Shown: positions 22,194-31,328 of the stretch, in pieces
Numbering within the stretch: position 1 is the first letter of the stretch
How the letters are laid out: every line of letters starts with the position of its first letter
Made by a program: the position numbers and the translations under genes
The notes under the pieces: model-generated
What the model was told of the DNA's origin: nothing
Databases searched by the model: none
Seen by the model: only the letters and a program-made list of their open reading frames with translations
Source of the DNA: Pseudomonas allokribbensis
Lineage (GTDB): Bacteria; Pseudomonadota; Gammaproteobacteria; Pseudomonadales; Pseudomonadaceae
Assembly (NCBI RefSeq): GCF_014863605.1
Contig: NZ_CP062252.1
Span: 815,001-879,000, forward strand
DNA length: 64,000 bases
Direction: 5' to 3'

Positions 22194-24371
22194 ATGCCGC
22201 TGCATCCGCAGTTTGTATTTGATCAAGGCCTCAAGGACATTGAGTACGGCGGTTTTTTTGCTGTCACCGATGCCAGTGGCGAAGTCGCGATTTCCACTGA
22301 CAAGCAGTTGCAGGATCAGGTCGCGGCCACGCTCTACCAGGCCGACCACGGTGACGATGTTCAACTGCGTTTTGCCCACGACGGGTTGATGCGTTTGTAC
22401 GATGCGCCGAACGCCGGTTTTCACGAGCTCGCCGACCGCTACTGGACGCCGCATGGTTCGGGGCGTTGCCGAACGCTGGCGTTGCAACTGGACGCATTGG
22501 CTGCGCTGATTGCCTATCAGCGTCGAGTGCCGCAGGACGCGGCGAACGATGCCGTGATCCACGGCATGCTGGAAAAGGTCGAAGCGCTTTACGCCCGTTC
22601 CACGGTTGCCGGCCTGTACAGCAGCGACTGGTCGACGCCGCTGGAGCTGGCGACCTCGATCGATCTCGACATCAGCGCCACGGCCTTGCTGGCGCGTATC
22701 GGCAACGAGCCGTTGGGTCTGGGGCTGGTCGGGCACTTGCAGATTCACGCAGAAAACCTGATCGGTCGCGTGGCCGGCAGTGACAGTGCATCCTGTGTCG
22801 ATGTGTCCCTGACCCGCTGCGCCGTACGCGCTCAGGTCAGCCTGGTGCTGGCGCGTCTGGCCGATGTGCGGGACGACAACGCGCTGTCGAACCTGGCCCG
22901 TTCGTTCCTGCTGCAAACCCTGTCACTGTTTCGCGATCCGGCCTACGGCGGGTACTGGGACCGGGTGGGCATCAACGGCAAAGTGCGTTGCGACTGGCAC
23001 ACCTCGTACAAGAACCACGAGTCGCCATTCCCGATCAAAACCGCCTACGACGTGGCGTTGCTGTTGCAGGCGATTCAGGCCTTGCCGTCCGGCGCGAGCG
23101 AAGCTGACCGGACTTCGGTGACGGCAGCCTTGCTGGAGTTTCACGACGCCCGCAATGGCGGACTGTTCATGGGCAAGGGCTACTTCTGGTCGACGCCTGA
23201 TGACCCGACCGTGCCGTTCATTCGGCAGTTCTGGGCGCCGCCGCGTCAGCCGGGGATTTTCAGCATCGGCAACCTGACGTACCTGCCGTTGCACTTGAAG
23301 AGCCTGAAAACCCAGCTCGCCGCCGCCCACGCCTTGCAGGCCATCGAGCCGGCCGCTGCCGTTGCTCATCATGACGATGCAGCGTCGGTAGATCGTGAGC
23401 TGCAAGTGATCGATGGCGGTGGCGATGTGCAGCGCATTCACCCGAATGGCGTGCCGACCATCAATGTCGATCTGCAGCGTTATCTCGCGTGGCTGGCCAA
23501 GGCCCGGGCGTCGAATGAAACCCCTTACGGGCTGACCGCCGAAACCGCGCCGCTGGGTTTTCGTGCCGACAAAACCTGGCAGGTGTTTTCCGGATTGCAT
23601 GTGATCTCTGACTTGCATGCCCTGGGCCTGCAAATCGAAAACAAGGCCAGCCTGATCGATTGCATCAGGGCCTCACAGAACACCGACGGCGGATTTGCCG
23701 AGCAGCCGGGGCACCTGAGCGATGTGTTCGCCACCTACTGCGCGGTGTTGTCGCTGCGGGTGCTGGGCGCGTTGCCGAACGATATCGGCGGTTGCGTGCG
23801 TTACCTGCAAGCGTGCCAGAACCCCGATGGCGGGTTCGGCGATGTGCCGGGTTTCGGCTCGGACATCTGGCACACCAACCTGGCGGTGTTGTCGCTGCAT
23901 GCGCTGGAAGCCAAGGCGCCGGACGAGCAGGGCGTGATGGCGTTTGCTCTGCGCTGCCGCTCGGCCGATGGCGGTTTCGCCAACAAACCCGGGTATCCGC
24001 CGGACGCCTTTTCGGTGTACCGCGTGGTGTCGACGCTGTTCATTCTCAACCGACGCATCGTCGATGCCGAACAGACTGTCGCCTGGCTGCAGAGCCTGCA
24101 ACTGGCCAACGGCTCGTTCCACTACCGGCCGGGCAAAGCCGTCAGCCTGGTGGGGACTTACATGGCCATCGCGGCGATGTTTCTGCTCGACGCCCAGCCG
24201 ACGCATTTGCAGGAATCGAAAGACTGGATCGCTTCCCATCAGAAGCAGGACGGTGGTTTCGGCCCACTCAACGCGACCTCGGCGACCACCGATGAAAGCT
24301 TCGTCTGCATCCAGACGCTGCTGATTCTCGAGCAAGGGCTGTCGCAATACTGGGTGGCACTGTTGAACTGA
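22194..24371 (+). CDS. 725-residue protein with a prenyltransferase/squalene-cyclase-type toroid
   Basis: The C-terminal third (about 495-725) contains five repeats of about 50 residues built on Q(N/K)xDGGF...D......AVLSL, the alpha-alpha toroid repeat shared by protein prenyltransferase beta subunits and class II terpene cyclases. The first 390 residues look like a second alpha-alpha barrel, with GGFFAV, GGYWDR and GGLFMG turns and the block CDWHTSYKNHESPFPIKTAYD. No DxDD cyclase motif and no clear prenyltransferase zinc triad were seen, so neither activity can be assigned. There is no signal peptide. AAGGAAGAGGG precedes the ATG. Its position between a glycosyltransferase and rfbB suggests a role in the same pathway. 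Confidence 0.7.
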   Translation: MPLHPQFVFDQGLKDIEYGGFFAVTDASGEVAISTDKQLQDQVAATLYQADHGDDVQLRFAHDGLMRLYDAPNAGFHELADRYWTPHGSGRCRTLALQLDALAALIAYQRRVPQDAANDAVIHGMLEKVEALYARSTVAGLYSSDWSTPLELATSIDLDISATALLARIGNEPLGLGLVGHLQIHAENLIGRVAGSDSASCVDVSLTRCAVRAQVSLVLARLADVRDDNALSNLARSFLLQTLSLFRDPAYGGYWDRVGINGKVRCDWHTSYKNHESPFPIKTAYDVALLLQAIQALPSGASEADRTSVTAALLEFHDARNGGLFMGKGYFWSTPDDPTVPFIRQFWAPPRQPGIFSIGNLTYLPLHLKSLKTQLAAAHALQAIEPAAAVAHHDDAASVDRELQVIDGGGDVQRIHPNGVPTINVDLQRYLAWLAKARASNETPYGLTAETAPLGFRADKTWQVFSGLHVISDLHALGLQIENKASLIDCIRASQNTDGGFAEQPGHLSDVFATYCAVLSLRVLGALPNDIGGCVRYLQACQNPDGGFGDVPGFGSDIWHTNLAVLSLHALEAKAPDEQGVMAFALRCRSADGGFANKPGYPPDAFSVYRVVSTLFILNRRIVDAEQTVAWLQSLQLANGSFHYRPGKAVSLVGTYMAIAAMFLLDAQPTHLQESKDWIASHQKQDGGFGPLNATSATTDESFVCIQTLLILEQGLSQYWVALLN

Positions 24372-24435
24372 CCCGCACATGACGGCGGGCAGCATCGAAG
24401 GACGTTAAATCATCATTTTGCCAGGGGAGGCGCTG

Positions 24436-25518
24436 ATGAAAATTTTAGTGACAGGGGGCGCGGGCTTCATTGGCTCGGCCGTGGTGCGGTTTCTGATCGA
24501 AGAGACCGAATGTGAAGTGATCAACGTCGACAAACTGACCTACGCCGGCAATCTCGAATCGCTGACCGATGTGTCCGACTCGCCGCGTTATCGGTTTTGT
24601 CAGGTGGACATCTGCGACAAGCCGGCGCTGGACGAATTGTTCGCGCGGCTGCAACCGGATGCGGTGATGCACCTGGCCGCCGAGTCCCACGTGGACCGCT
24701 CGATCGATGGCCCGCAAGCCTTCATCGAAACCAACATCGTTGGCACCTACACGATGCTCGAAGCGGCGCGCGGTTACTGGAACCGGCTGGACGGGGCGCG
24801 TCAGTCGGCGTTCCGTTTCCATCACATTTCCACCGATGAAGTGTATGGCGACCTGGAACCCGAAGATCCGGCGTTCACCGAGCGTACGCCGTATGCGCCA
24901 AGCTCGCCGTATTCGGCGACCAAGGCCGGTTCCGATCATCTGGTTCGCGCCTGGCATCGCACGTATGGCCTGCCGGTGGTGATGAGCAACTGCTCGAACA
25001 ATTACGGGCCTTATCACTTCCCGGAAAAACTGATTCCTCACGTCATTCTCAATGCGCTGCAAGGCAAGCCGTTGCCGGTGTACGGCGATGGCGCGCAAAT
25101 CCGCGACTGGCTGTTTGTCGAGGATCACGCCCGTGCCCTGTATGCGGTGGTGACGCGTGGTGAGGTCGGGCAGACCTACAACATCGGCGGCCACAACGAG
25201 AAGACCAACCTTGAAGTCGTGCAAACCCTGTGCGATCTGCTCGAAGCGCGCGGGGCGGAAAAACCGGCGGGCGTCGCGCACTTCCGCGACCTGATCACCT
25301 TCGTCAAGGATCGTCCGGGCCACGACAAACGCTACGCCGTCGATGCCGGGAAAATCCACGCGACGCTGGGCTGGACGCCGCAGGAAACCTTCGAAAGCGG
25401 CATGAAGAAAACCGTCGACTGGTACCTCGACAACCGCGCCTGGTGGGTGCGGGTGATGTCCGGTGCCTACGCGCTGGAGCGTCTCGGCGAGCAACGTAAC
25501 GAAGCCCTCGTGGCCTGA
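24436..25518 (+). CDS. rfbB: dTDP-glucose 4,6-dehydratase
   Basis: Converts dTDP-glucose to dTDP-4-keto-6-deoxyglucose with bound NAD+. The 360-residue protein shows [13 protein letters not shown], the [15 protein letters not shown] segment, the catalytic STDEVYGDL and the [11 protein letters not shown]yr-Lys pair. The ATG after GGGGAGG was chosen over an in-frame start 18 bases upstream. rfbA follows, but rfbC and rfbD are absent, so this operon stops at the 4-keto intermediate unless those enzymes are supplied from elsewhere. Confidence 0.94.
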   Translation: MKILVTGGAGFIGSAVVRFLIEETECEVINVDKLTYAGNLESLTDVSDSPRYRFCQVDICDKPALDELFARLQPDAVMHLAAESHVDRSIDGPQAFIETNIVGTYTMLEAARGYWNRLDGARQSAFRFHHISTDEVYGDLEPEDPAFTERTPYAPSSPYSATKAGSDHLVRAWHRTYGLPVVMSNCSNNYGPYHFPEKLIPHVILNALQGKPLPVYGDGAQIRDWLFVEDHARALYAVVTRGEVGQTYNIGGHNEKTNLEVVQTLCDLLEARGAEKPAGVAHFRDLITFVKDRPGHDKRYAVDAGKIHATLGWTPQETFESGMKKTVDWYLDNRAWWVRVMSGAYALERLGEQRNEALVA

Positions 25519-25560
25519 ACACACAGTCATTCAAATCTCACTGCTTGAAAGGAAAAAAGC

Positions 25561-26484
25561 ATGGCCAAGTACAAAGGAATTCTGCTGGCAGGCGGCGCCG
25601 GTTCGCGTCTGCACCCGATCACCCTGGGCGTCTCGAAACAGTCGCTGCCGGTGTATGACAAACCGATGATCTACTACCCGCTGTCGGTGCTGATGCTGGC
25701 GGAAATCCGCGAGATCCTGATCATCTCCACCCCGGAAGATCTGCCGGGCTTCCAGCGCATGCTCGGCGACGGCAGCCAGTTGGGCCTGAGCCTGAGCTAC
25801 GCGGTGCAGCCAAGCCCGGACGGTCTCGCTCAGGCGTTCATCATCGGTCGTGAATTCGTCGGTGAAGACAACGTCTGCCTGGTGCTCGGCGATAACATTT
25901 TCTACGGTGCCGGTTTCGGTGAAACCTTGCTGCAAGCGGCGTCTCGCGACGAGGGCGCCACGGTGTTCGGCTACTACGTGGCCGATCCCGAGCGCTTTGG
26001 CGTGGTGGAATTCGATGCCGCCGGCAAGGCCCTGAGCATCTGCGAAAAACCGAGCGATCCGAAGTCCAACTACGCGGTCACCGGCCTGTATTTCTACGAC
26101 AACGAAGTGCTGCAGATTGCCGCCGACATCAAGCCGTCGCCGCGCGGTGAGCTGGAGATTACCGACGTCAACAACGTCTACCTGCAACGCGGCAAGTTGA
26201 ATGTGTCGGTGATGGGGCGTGGCATGGCCTGGCTCGACACCGGGACCCACGATGCGTTGATGGAGGCCGGCAACTTCGTGCAGGCCATCGAGAAACGCCA
26301 GGGTCTGAAAATCGCCTGCCTCGAAGAGATCGCCTATAACAAGGGCTGGATCGACGACGCGCAGTTGCTGGTGCACGCGGGCAGCATGAGCAAGACCGGT
26401 TACGGTCAGTATCTGGCGCGGCTGATCAACGATGATGTGGTGGTTTCGATGGACGCGCAGCGCCCGCTGAAAGGCGCTGCCTGA
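25561..26484 (+). CDS. rfbA: Glucose-1-phosphate thymidylyltransferase
   Basis: Makes dTDP-glucose from glucose-1-phosphate and dTTP, the first step to dTDP-deoxysugars. The 307-residue protein carries the nucleotidyltransferase signature [36 protein letters not shown] and [19 protein letters not shown] precedes the ATG, 42 bases after rfbB. It is the last gene of the five-gene operon. A hairpin follows, and the next gene is on the other strand. Confidence 0.94.
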   Translation: MAKYKGILLAGGAGSRLHPITLGVSKQSLPVYDKPMIYYPLSVLMLAEIREILIISTPEDLPGFQRMLGDGSQLGLSLSYAVQPSPDGLAQAFIIGREFVGEDNVCLVLGDNIFYGAGFGETLLQAASRDEGATVFGYYVADPERFGVVEFDAAGKALSICEKPSDPKSNYAVTGLYFYDNEVLQIAADIKPSPRGELEITDVNNVYLQRGKLNVSVMGRGMAWLDTGTHDALMEAGNFVQAIEKRQGLKIACLEEIAYNKGWIDDAQLLVHAGSMSKTGYGQYLARLINDDVVVSMDAQRPLKGAA

Positions 26485-26500
26485 CCGTTGCGAGATCAAT

Positions 26501-26522
26501 GTGGGAGCACGGATGCTCCCAC
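26501..26522. terminator. Hairpin between the convergent rfbA and luciferase-like genes
   Basis: A nine-base-pair inverted repeat GTGGGAGCA/TGCTCCCAC with a four-base loop. No T-run follows on either strand, so it is a weak terminator or a REP-like element. The same GTGGGAGCA stem recurs in the true terminator at 42881. Confidence 0.45.
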
Positions 26523-26526
26523 GGTC

Positions 26527-27672
26527 TCAGTGGCCGGTCACACTGTCATGTTGCGGGGTTTTGACGCCCGGGCGTGGTTCGGCTGGCGACGGTTGCAGGG
26601 ACTGCAAACGGGCCAGGCGATTGGCGTGAGTCGGCGCTTCGGCTGCCAGTGGCGAGCGGCGTTTGCGGGTTTCTTCACGCAGCACCGGCAACACTTCCTT
26701 GCCGAACATGTCGAGTTGTTCCAGCACGGTCTTCAGCGGAATACCGCCGTGGTCGAACAGGAACAACTGGCGCTGATAGTCGCCGAAGTGCTCGCGGAAG
26801 GTCAGGGTCTTGTCGATGATTTCCTGAGGGCTGCCGACGGCCAGCGGGGTCATTTCCATGAACTCTTCCAGGGATGGACCGTGGCCGTACACCGGGGCGT
26901 TATCGAAGTAAGGACGGAACTCCCGACGTGCATCCTGGGAGTTGCGACGCATGAAGATGTGCCCGCCGAGGCCGACGATCGCCTGCTCCGGCGTGCCGTG
27001 GCCGTAATGCGCAAACCGCGTGCGGTAGAACTCGACCAGCGCCATGAAATGTTCCCGGGGCCAGAGGATGTGGCTGGCAAAAAAGCCGTCGCCGTAATAG
27101 GCCGCCTGTTCGGCGATTTCCGGAGTACGGATCGAGCCGTGCCAGACGAAGGGCGGCAGGTCGTCCAGCGGTCGCGGGATCGAGGTGAAGTGGTTCAGCG
27201 GTGTGCGAAAGCGTCCGCTCCAGTTGATGTCTTCCTCGCGCCAGAGCCGGTGCAGCAGGCGATAGTTTTCCATCGCCAGGGGCAGGGCGTCGGCGATGCT
27301 CTTGCCGAACCAGGGATAGACCGGCGCGGTGTTGCCACGGCCGAGCATCAGGTCCATGCGTCCGCCGCAGAGGTTTTGCAACAGCGAATACTCTTCGGCC
27401 AGCCGCACCGGATCGTTGGTGCTGATCAGGGTAGTGGACGTCGAAAGAATGATGCGTTGGGTCTTCGCTGCGATGTACGCCAGCAGCGTGGTGGGAGAGG
27501 AGGTGATGAACGGGGGATTGTGGTGCTCGCCGGTGGCGAACACGTCCAGTCCGATGTCTTCGGCCTTCTGCGCAATTTGCAGGGTGGCCTGGATGCGCTC
27601 GGATTCACTGGGGGTACGGGCGTTGGTAGGGTCCTGTGTGACGTCGCCAACGGTGTAGATCCCGAATTGCAT
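26527..27672 (-). CDS. Luciferase-like (LLM class) flavin-dependent monooxygenase
   Basis: A 381-residue protein of the bacterial luciferase TIM-barrel family, which uses reduced FMN and oxygen to oxidise a small organic substrate. Visible family blocks are GLDVFATGEHHNPPF, RIILSTSTTL, DPVRLAEEYSLLQNLCGGR and GRGNTAP. The start ATGCAATTCGGG is preceded by AAGGAGG, and an in-frame start 138 bases upstream was rejected. It needs a flavin reductase; the one at 37380 is a candidate partner. It is divergent from the reductase at 27828, and site B lies between them. The substrate is unknown. Confidence 0.85.
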   Translation of the reverse strand: MQFGIYTVGDVTQDPTNARTPSESERIQATLQIAQKAEDIGLDVFATGEHHNPPFITSSPTTLLAYIAAKTQRIILSTSTTLISTNDPVRLAEEYSLLQNLCGGRMDLMLGRGNTAPVYPWFGKSIADALPLAMENYRLLHRLWREEDINWSGRFRTPLNHFTSIPRPLDDLPPFVWHGSIRTPEIAEQAAYYGDGFFASHILWPREHFMALVEFYRTRFAHYGHGTPEQAIVGLGGHIFMRRNSQDARREFRPYFDNAPVYGHGPSLEEFMEMTPLAVGSPQEIIDKTLTFREHFGDYQRQLFLFDHGGIPLKTVLEQLDMFGKEVLPVLREETRKRRSPLAAEAPTHANRLARLQSLQPSPAEPRPGVKTPQHDSVTGH

Positions 27673-27740
27673 AAAGCCTCCTTGCCTTGGGTAAAGGTGT
27701 GTTTGAAACCCTTGCCGCGAAGAATGAATCAACGTGGCAC

Positions 27741-27768
27741 TTGAAATGTACGCCTGTACACGTACAAT
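27741..27768 (+). promoter_or_regulatory. Promoter plus GTAC-type operator (site B)
   Basis: TTGAAA (27741-27746), 16-base spacer, TACAAT (27763-27768). The inverted repeat TGTACG-N8-CGTACA (27747-27766) fills the spacer and the -10. A further palindrome TTGTACAA lies at 27784-27791. It points at the dehydrogenase starting at 27828 and could also affect the divergent luciferase-like gene. Confidence 0.65.
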
Positions 27769-27827
27769 CGCAATCGTGGGGCATTGTACAAACGGATTTG
27801 AAGACCTCATCGAGAGAGGAACACGAC

Positions 27828-28703
27828 ATGGAACTGGGATTTATCGGTCTGGGCACGATGGGTGCGCCGATGGTGCTGAACCTGCTGAAGGCCGGGCATC
27901 GGGTCCGCGTGTGGAATCGCTCGTCGGCACCGCTGGAAGAGCTGGCCAGGGCTGGCGCCGAACCTGTCGACACCCCCGCGCTGGCAGCGCAGGCCGACGT
28001 GCTGATTTCAATGCTTGGCGATGACACGGCGATCCGCTCGGTGTTCCTCGACGCCAAGGCGCTGGACGGTCTGCAGGCCGGCAGCGTTCACGTCAACATG
28101 TCCACGGTGTCCGTGGCGCTGGCCAAAGAGCTGGCGGCCCTGCACGAGGCGCGCGGCGTCGGTTATGTGTCGGCGCCGGTGCTGGGGCGGGTCGATGTGG
28201 CGGCCGCCGGCAATCTGAATATTCTCGCCTCGGGGCCTGCCGCAGCACTGGTCCGGGTGCAGTCGCTGTTCGATGTGCTGGGGCGCAAGACCTGGCACTT
28301 CGGTGAAGCCGCCGACGTGGCGTGCGCCGCCAAACTGTCGGCCAACCTGATGGTCGCCTCGGCGATCGAGTCCCTGGCCGAAGCCTCGACCCTGGCCGGT
28401 GGCTACGGGATCAGCCGTGCGGCGTTCATCGACATGATCACCTCGACGTTGTTTCCCGTTCCGGTCTATCAGGGTTACGGCAAGCAGATGGCTGATGAGA
28501 GATTCGAGCCGGCCGGCTTCAAATTGTCGCTGGGCCTCAAGGATGTGCGCCTGGTGCTGGAGGCCGGTGAGGCTGCCCAGGTGCCGTTGCCGTTTGCCAG
28601 CGTGTTGAAGGATAACTTGCTGGACGGCATGGCCCATGGTCAGGCCGATCAGGACTGGGCATCGCTGTCGCGGGTCAGTGACCGGCGTGCCGGCGTGAAG
28701 TAA
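27828..28703 (+). CDS. 3-hydroxyisobutyrate-dehydrogenase-family NAD(P) oxidoreductase
   Basis: A 291-residue beta-hydroxyacid dehydrogenase or imine-reductase-like protein. It has the Rossmann motif GLGTMGAPMV, the VSAPVLGRVDVAAAG substrate loop and the conserved lysine in CAAKLSANLM. The GxxSGG of true HIBADHs is replaced by VLGRVD, as in many reductases that act on other substrates, so this is not another mmsB. The ATG after GAGAGAGGA was chosen; upstream starts lie across the operator. It probably acts on the same small molecule as the neighbouring flavoenzymes. Confidence 0.8.
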   Translation: MELGFIGLGTMGAPMVLNLLKAGHRVRVWNRSSAPLEELARAGAEPVDTPALAAQADVLISMLGDDTAIRSVFLDAKALDGLQAGSVHVNMSTVSVALAKELAALHEARGVGYVSAPVLGRVDVAAAGNLNILASGPAAALVRVQSLFDVLGRKTWHFGEAADVACAAKLSANLMVASAIESLAEASTLAGGYGISRAAFIDMITSTLFPVPVYQGYGKQMADERFEPAGFKLSLGLKDVRLVLEAGEAAQVPLPFASVLKDNLLDGMAHGQADQDWASLSRVSDRRAGVK

Positions 28704-28823
28704 TCAATCGGATTTAAACGCCGTAACTTGCCTTGCTAGTTCGGTTGGAATCTTGCGCAGTTAATTATTGTCGGACAGCTATTTGCCTTTTACTGAAAAG
28801 TGAAAGAAGTCTGAGAATAATGC

Positions 28824-28853
28824 TTGTCAAATGTACGACTGTAGACGTACATT
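28824..28853 (+). promoter_or_regulatory. Promoter plus GTAC-type operator (site C)
   Basis: TTGTCA (28824-28829), 18-base spacer, TACATT (28848-28853). The best inverted repeat of the four, AATGTACG-N8-CGTACATT, is centred at 28841-28842 with its core at 28832-28851. The surrounding 230-base gap is AT-rich and holds no gene. It is about 80 bases before the flavoenzyme ATG. Confidence 0.7.
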
Positions 28854-28933
28854 TTTATCGGGGTTTAACAACAATAAAAGTTCGTCTGTTTTTTCGTCTG
28901 CTGATCGTAAATAAATAATAGCTAGGAGCCGTT

Positions 28934-30091
28934 ATGAAAAATCTAATGCAATGGAACAGCCTTCCCTCCGAATCCAATGAATGGCTCGAGAAGGTGCGTG
29001 CACTGAATCCGCTGATTGTTCAGCACCGCGAGTACAGCGAGCAGACCAATGCGACTCACAAGGATGTGATGTCCCGCTTCTTCAAGGACGGTTTTGGCCG
29101 TACGTCGGTCTCCCGAGCGTTCGGCGGCTCCCAGGTCGATATCCAGACCACTTCCGCGCTGGTGCTGGAATTTGCCCGGCATGACGCCTCGCTGTCCTGG
29201 CAGCTGGCGGTTCAAGTGGCGATGGGGCGCCTCTCGGACTACCTGCCGGAAGCCACTTCCGAAGCGATCTACAACCACTGCGACGGTTTCGTGATCGGCG
29301 CCATCCACTCCGGTGGCGAAGCACTGCCAATGGGTGACGATTACCTGCTGAGCGGCAAGTGGGCCTTCGCCAGCGGCTCGGCCCACGCCGACTGGCTGGT
29401 CTGCACCGCCACCGTCAAAGGCACCGAAAACAACACCACCCCGGAAGTGCGGATGTTCTTCGTCCCCGCCAGCCAGTGCACCATCCTGTCGACCTGGGAC
29501 ACCCTGGGCATGCGCGGCACCGGCAGCCATCACTTCCAGTGCTCCAACGTCATCGTCAACAAGGCGTTCTCGCTGGACGTCGAAACTCTGAAAAAATCCC
29601 CCGAAGCGCGCAGCTCCCGTGCCTACGCCACCGGCTACTACGAGTTCGGCACCCTGGCGGCAATGTCCACCGTGCTGGGCGTGGCCCGGGCCGCCGTGGA
29701 TCACTTCCGCAACGACCGTGCGATCAACACCGACCCGGGCCTGGAAGGGGTGATCTTCGAGAAGACCGGCCGCGCCATCTCCTCGGTACACACCGCGCAA
29801 TTGCTGCTTGAGGATGCCATCCATCAGGTGATCAACCGTGGCGAAACCATCGGCGAACCGGTCAGCGCCCGCGTCGGTCTGGCAGCGTCGGTGTTGACTG
29901 AAAACTCGGTCAACGCCGTCAACCAGATCTACTCGATGGCCGGTTCCAAAGCCGTCTACAAGTCGCACTTCCTGGAGCGTTGCTTCCGCGATATTCATAC
30001 CGGTTCGAAGCACTTCACTCTGTCGCCTTTGAACTTACACGGTATCGGCAAGTATTACCTGGATAAAACCAACGTACTGGCCGCGGCGTAA
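28934..30091 (+). CDS. Acyl-CoA-dehydrogenase-fold flavoenzyme (group D monooxygenase-like)
   Basis: A 385-residue protein with the full three-domain acyl-CoA dehydrogenase fold. Seen are an N-terminal helical domain, the beta domain with LLSGKWAFASGSAHADWLV and LSTWDTLGMRGTGSHHF, and the C-terminal helices with AARVGLAASV-type packing. The SGKWxFASG and GMRGTGSxxF blocks are those of HsaA/DszC-like flavin-dependent monooxygenases, which use reduced flavin made by a separate reductase, and not of true acyl-CoA dehydrogenases. AGGAG precedes the ATG. It is controlled from site C. The flavin reductase at 37380 has a similar site. The substrate is unknown. Confidence 0.8.
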   Translation: MKNLMQWNSLPSESNEWLEKVRALNPLIVQHREYSEQTNATHKDVMSRFFKDGFGRTSVSRAFGGSQVDIQTTSALVLEFARHDASLSWQLAVQVAMGRLSDYLPEATSEAIYNHCDGFVIGAIHSGGEALPMGDDYLLSGKWAFASGSAHADWLVCTATVKGTENNTTPEVRMFFVPASQCTILSTWDTLGMRGTGSHHFQCSNVIVNKAFSLDVETLKKSPEARSSRAYATGYYEFGTLAAMSTVLGVARAAVDHFRNDRAINTDPGLEGVIFEKTGRAISSVHTAQLLLEDAIHQVINRGETIGEPVSARVGLAASVLTENSVNAVNQIYSMAGSKAVYKSHFLERCFRDIHTGSKHFTLSPLNLHGIGKYYLDKTNVLAAA

Positions 30092-30106
30092 TAGTCGATA
30101 AATAAA

Positions 30107-30158
30107 AAACGGGTGCGTTATCAGTGAATGTTCACAGGGATCAATAGCGCGCCCGTTT
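30107..30158 (+). terminator. Possible weak terminator hairpin after the ACAD-like gene
   Basis: AAACGGGTGCG (30107) can pair with CGCGCCCGTTT (30148) with one G-U pair across a loop of about 30 bases that itself contains TGAATGTTCA. The T-run is only three bases, so read-through into the efflux genes is possible. Confidence 0.4.
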
Positions 30159-30227
30159 CAAGTTGCACCTTTATTTTCTTAAATCTCAAACTTTTGTGCT
30201 CGCAGTAAAGAGTCAAGGGAGTGCCAC

Positions 30228-31328
30228 ATGCTTGCTCGAAATATTATTAAGTCGCTGGTGTTTATTATTCTGGTCGTGGTGCTGTCCGCCGCGCTGGGCT
30301 GGCGTTTCTGGTCGCCGCAACCGGCCGCGGCCGAACAACGGATTCCCAGCACCCGGGTCGGTCTGGCCGTGGTCAAGAAACAACCGTACACCTACTACCT
30401 CGAAGCCATCGGCAAACTCGAAGCGCAGCGTCAGGTGCTGGTGTCGGCTGAAGTCAGCGGCAAAGTGGTGGACATCGATTTCGAGTCCGGTGATGAAGTG
30501 AAGGCGGGGCAGGTGCTGCTCAAGCTCAACGACGCACCCGAGCAAGGTGAACTGGTTCGCCTGAAAGGCGAGTACGAATCCGCCAAGGCGCAGTTTGCCC
30601 GTGTCCAGGAACTGGCCAAGACCGGCGCCGAAAGCCGTCGCGCCTTCGACAGTGCCCGCGCTCAATACGACGCGGCCAAGGGCGACATGGAACGCATGCA
30701 GGCGCAGATCGCCCAACGGCACATTCGTGCGCCGTTCGGCGGCACCCTCGGCATTCGCCAGGCGCATCTGGGCCAGTACCTGCAAGCCGGCAGCGCGGTA
30801 GCGACCCTGACGGATCCGGGCCTGCTGCGCGTCAACTTCACCCTCGCCGAACGCGATGGCTCGCAAGTGCAACTGGGCCAGACCGTGCAGGCCAAGGTCG
30901 ATGCCTGGGGTGACGCGACCTTCGCCGGCAAGATCGTCGCGGTCGATCCGCAGATCAACCAGTCCCACACCATCAACGTTCAAGCGGTCATTACCGACAC
31001 GCAAAAACGCCTGCGTCCCGGCATGTATGCACGGGTCTCGGTGACCCTGCCACAGACCGCCGAGCTGCTGATTCCGGAAACCGCGATCACCTACAACGCC
31101 TACGGCGAGAGCGTGTTCTCGGTCTACACCGACGAGACCGGCGTGCAGAAGGTCAAGCGTGAGTCGATCAAGGTCGGCGAGCGTCGCAATGGCTGGGCGG
31201 TGGTCGACAAGGGCTTGATCGAAGGTGTGCAGGTGGTGACTTCCGGTCAGCTCAAACTCCACGACGGCGTGGCGGTGGAAGGCGTGCCGGACACGATTGC
31301 TCTTAAACTCAGTGGGCTGGAAAAATGA
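30228..31328 (+). CDS. RND efflux periplasmic adaptor (membrane fusion protein)
   Basis: A 366-residue HlyD/AcrA-family adaptor that links an RND pump to an outer-membrane channel. It has an N-terminal membrane anchor (about 7-26), the lipoyl halves around VLVSAEVSGKVVDIDFESGDEVKAGQVL and IRAPFGGTLG, an alpha-hairpin between them (about 105-160), then the beta-barrel and membrane-proximal domains. AAGGGA precedes the ATG. Its stop overlaps the RND gene start in ATGA. It most resembles MexP/MexJ-type adaptors. Confidence 0.9.
   Translation: MLARNIIKSLVFIILVVVLSAALGWRFWSPQPAAAEQRIPSTRVGLAVVKKQPYTYYLEAIGKLEAQRQVLVSAEVSGKVVDIDFESGDEVKAGQVLLKLNDAPEQGELVRLKGEYESAKAQFARVQELAKTGAESRRAFDSARAQYDAAKGDMERMQAQIAQRHIRAPFGGTLGIRQAHLGQYLQAGSAVATLTDPGLLRVNFTLAERDGSQVQLGQTVQAKVDAWGDATFAGKIVAVDPQINQSHTINVQAVITDTQKRLRPGMYARVSVTLPQTAELLIPETAITYNAYGESVFSVYTDETGVQKVKRESIKVGERRNGWAVVDKGLIEGVQVVTSGQLKLHDGVAVEGVPDTIALKLSGLEK

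Noticed and set aside
26488..27744. A 418-codon plus-strand frame opposite the luciferase-like gene
   Set aside because: The minus-strand product has clear luciferase-family blocks and a good RBS; this frame has neither.
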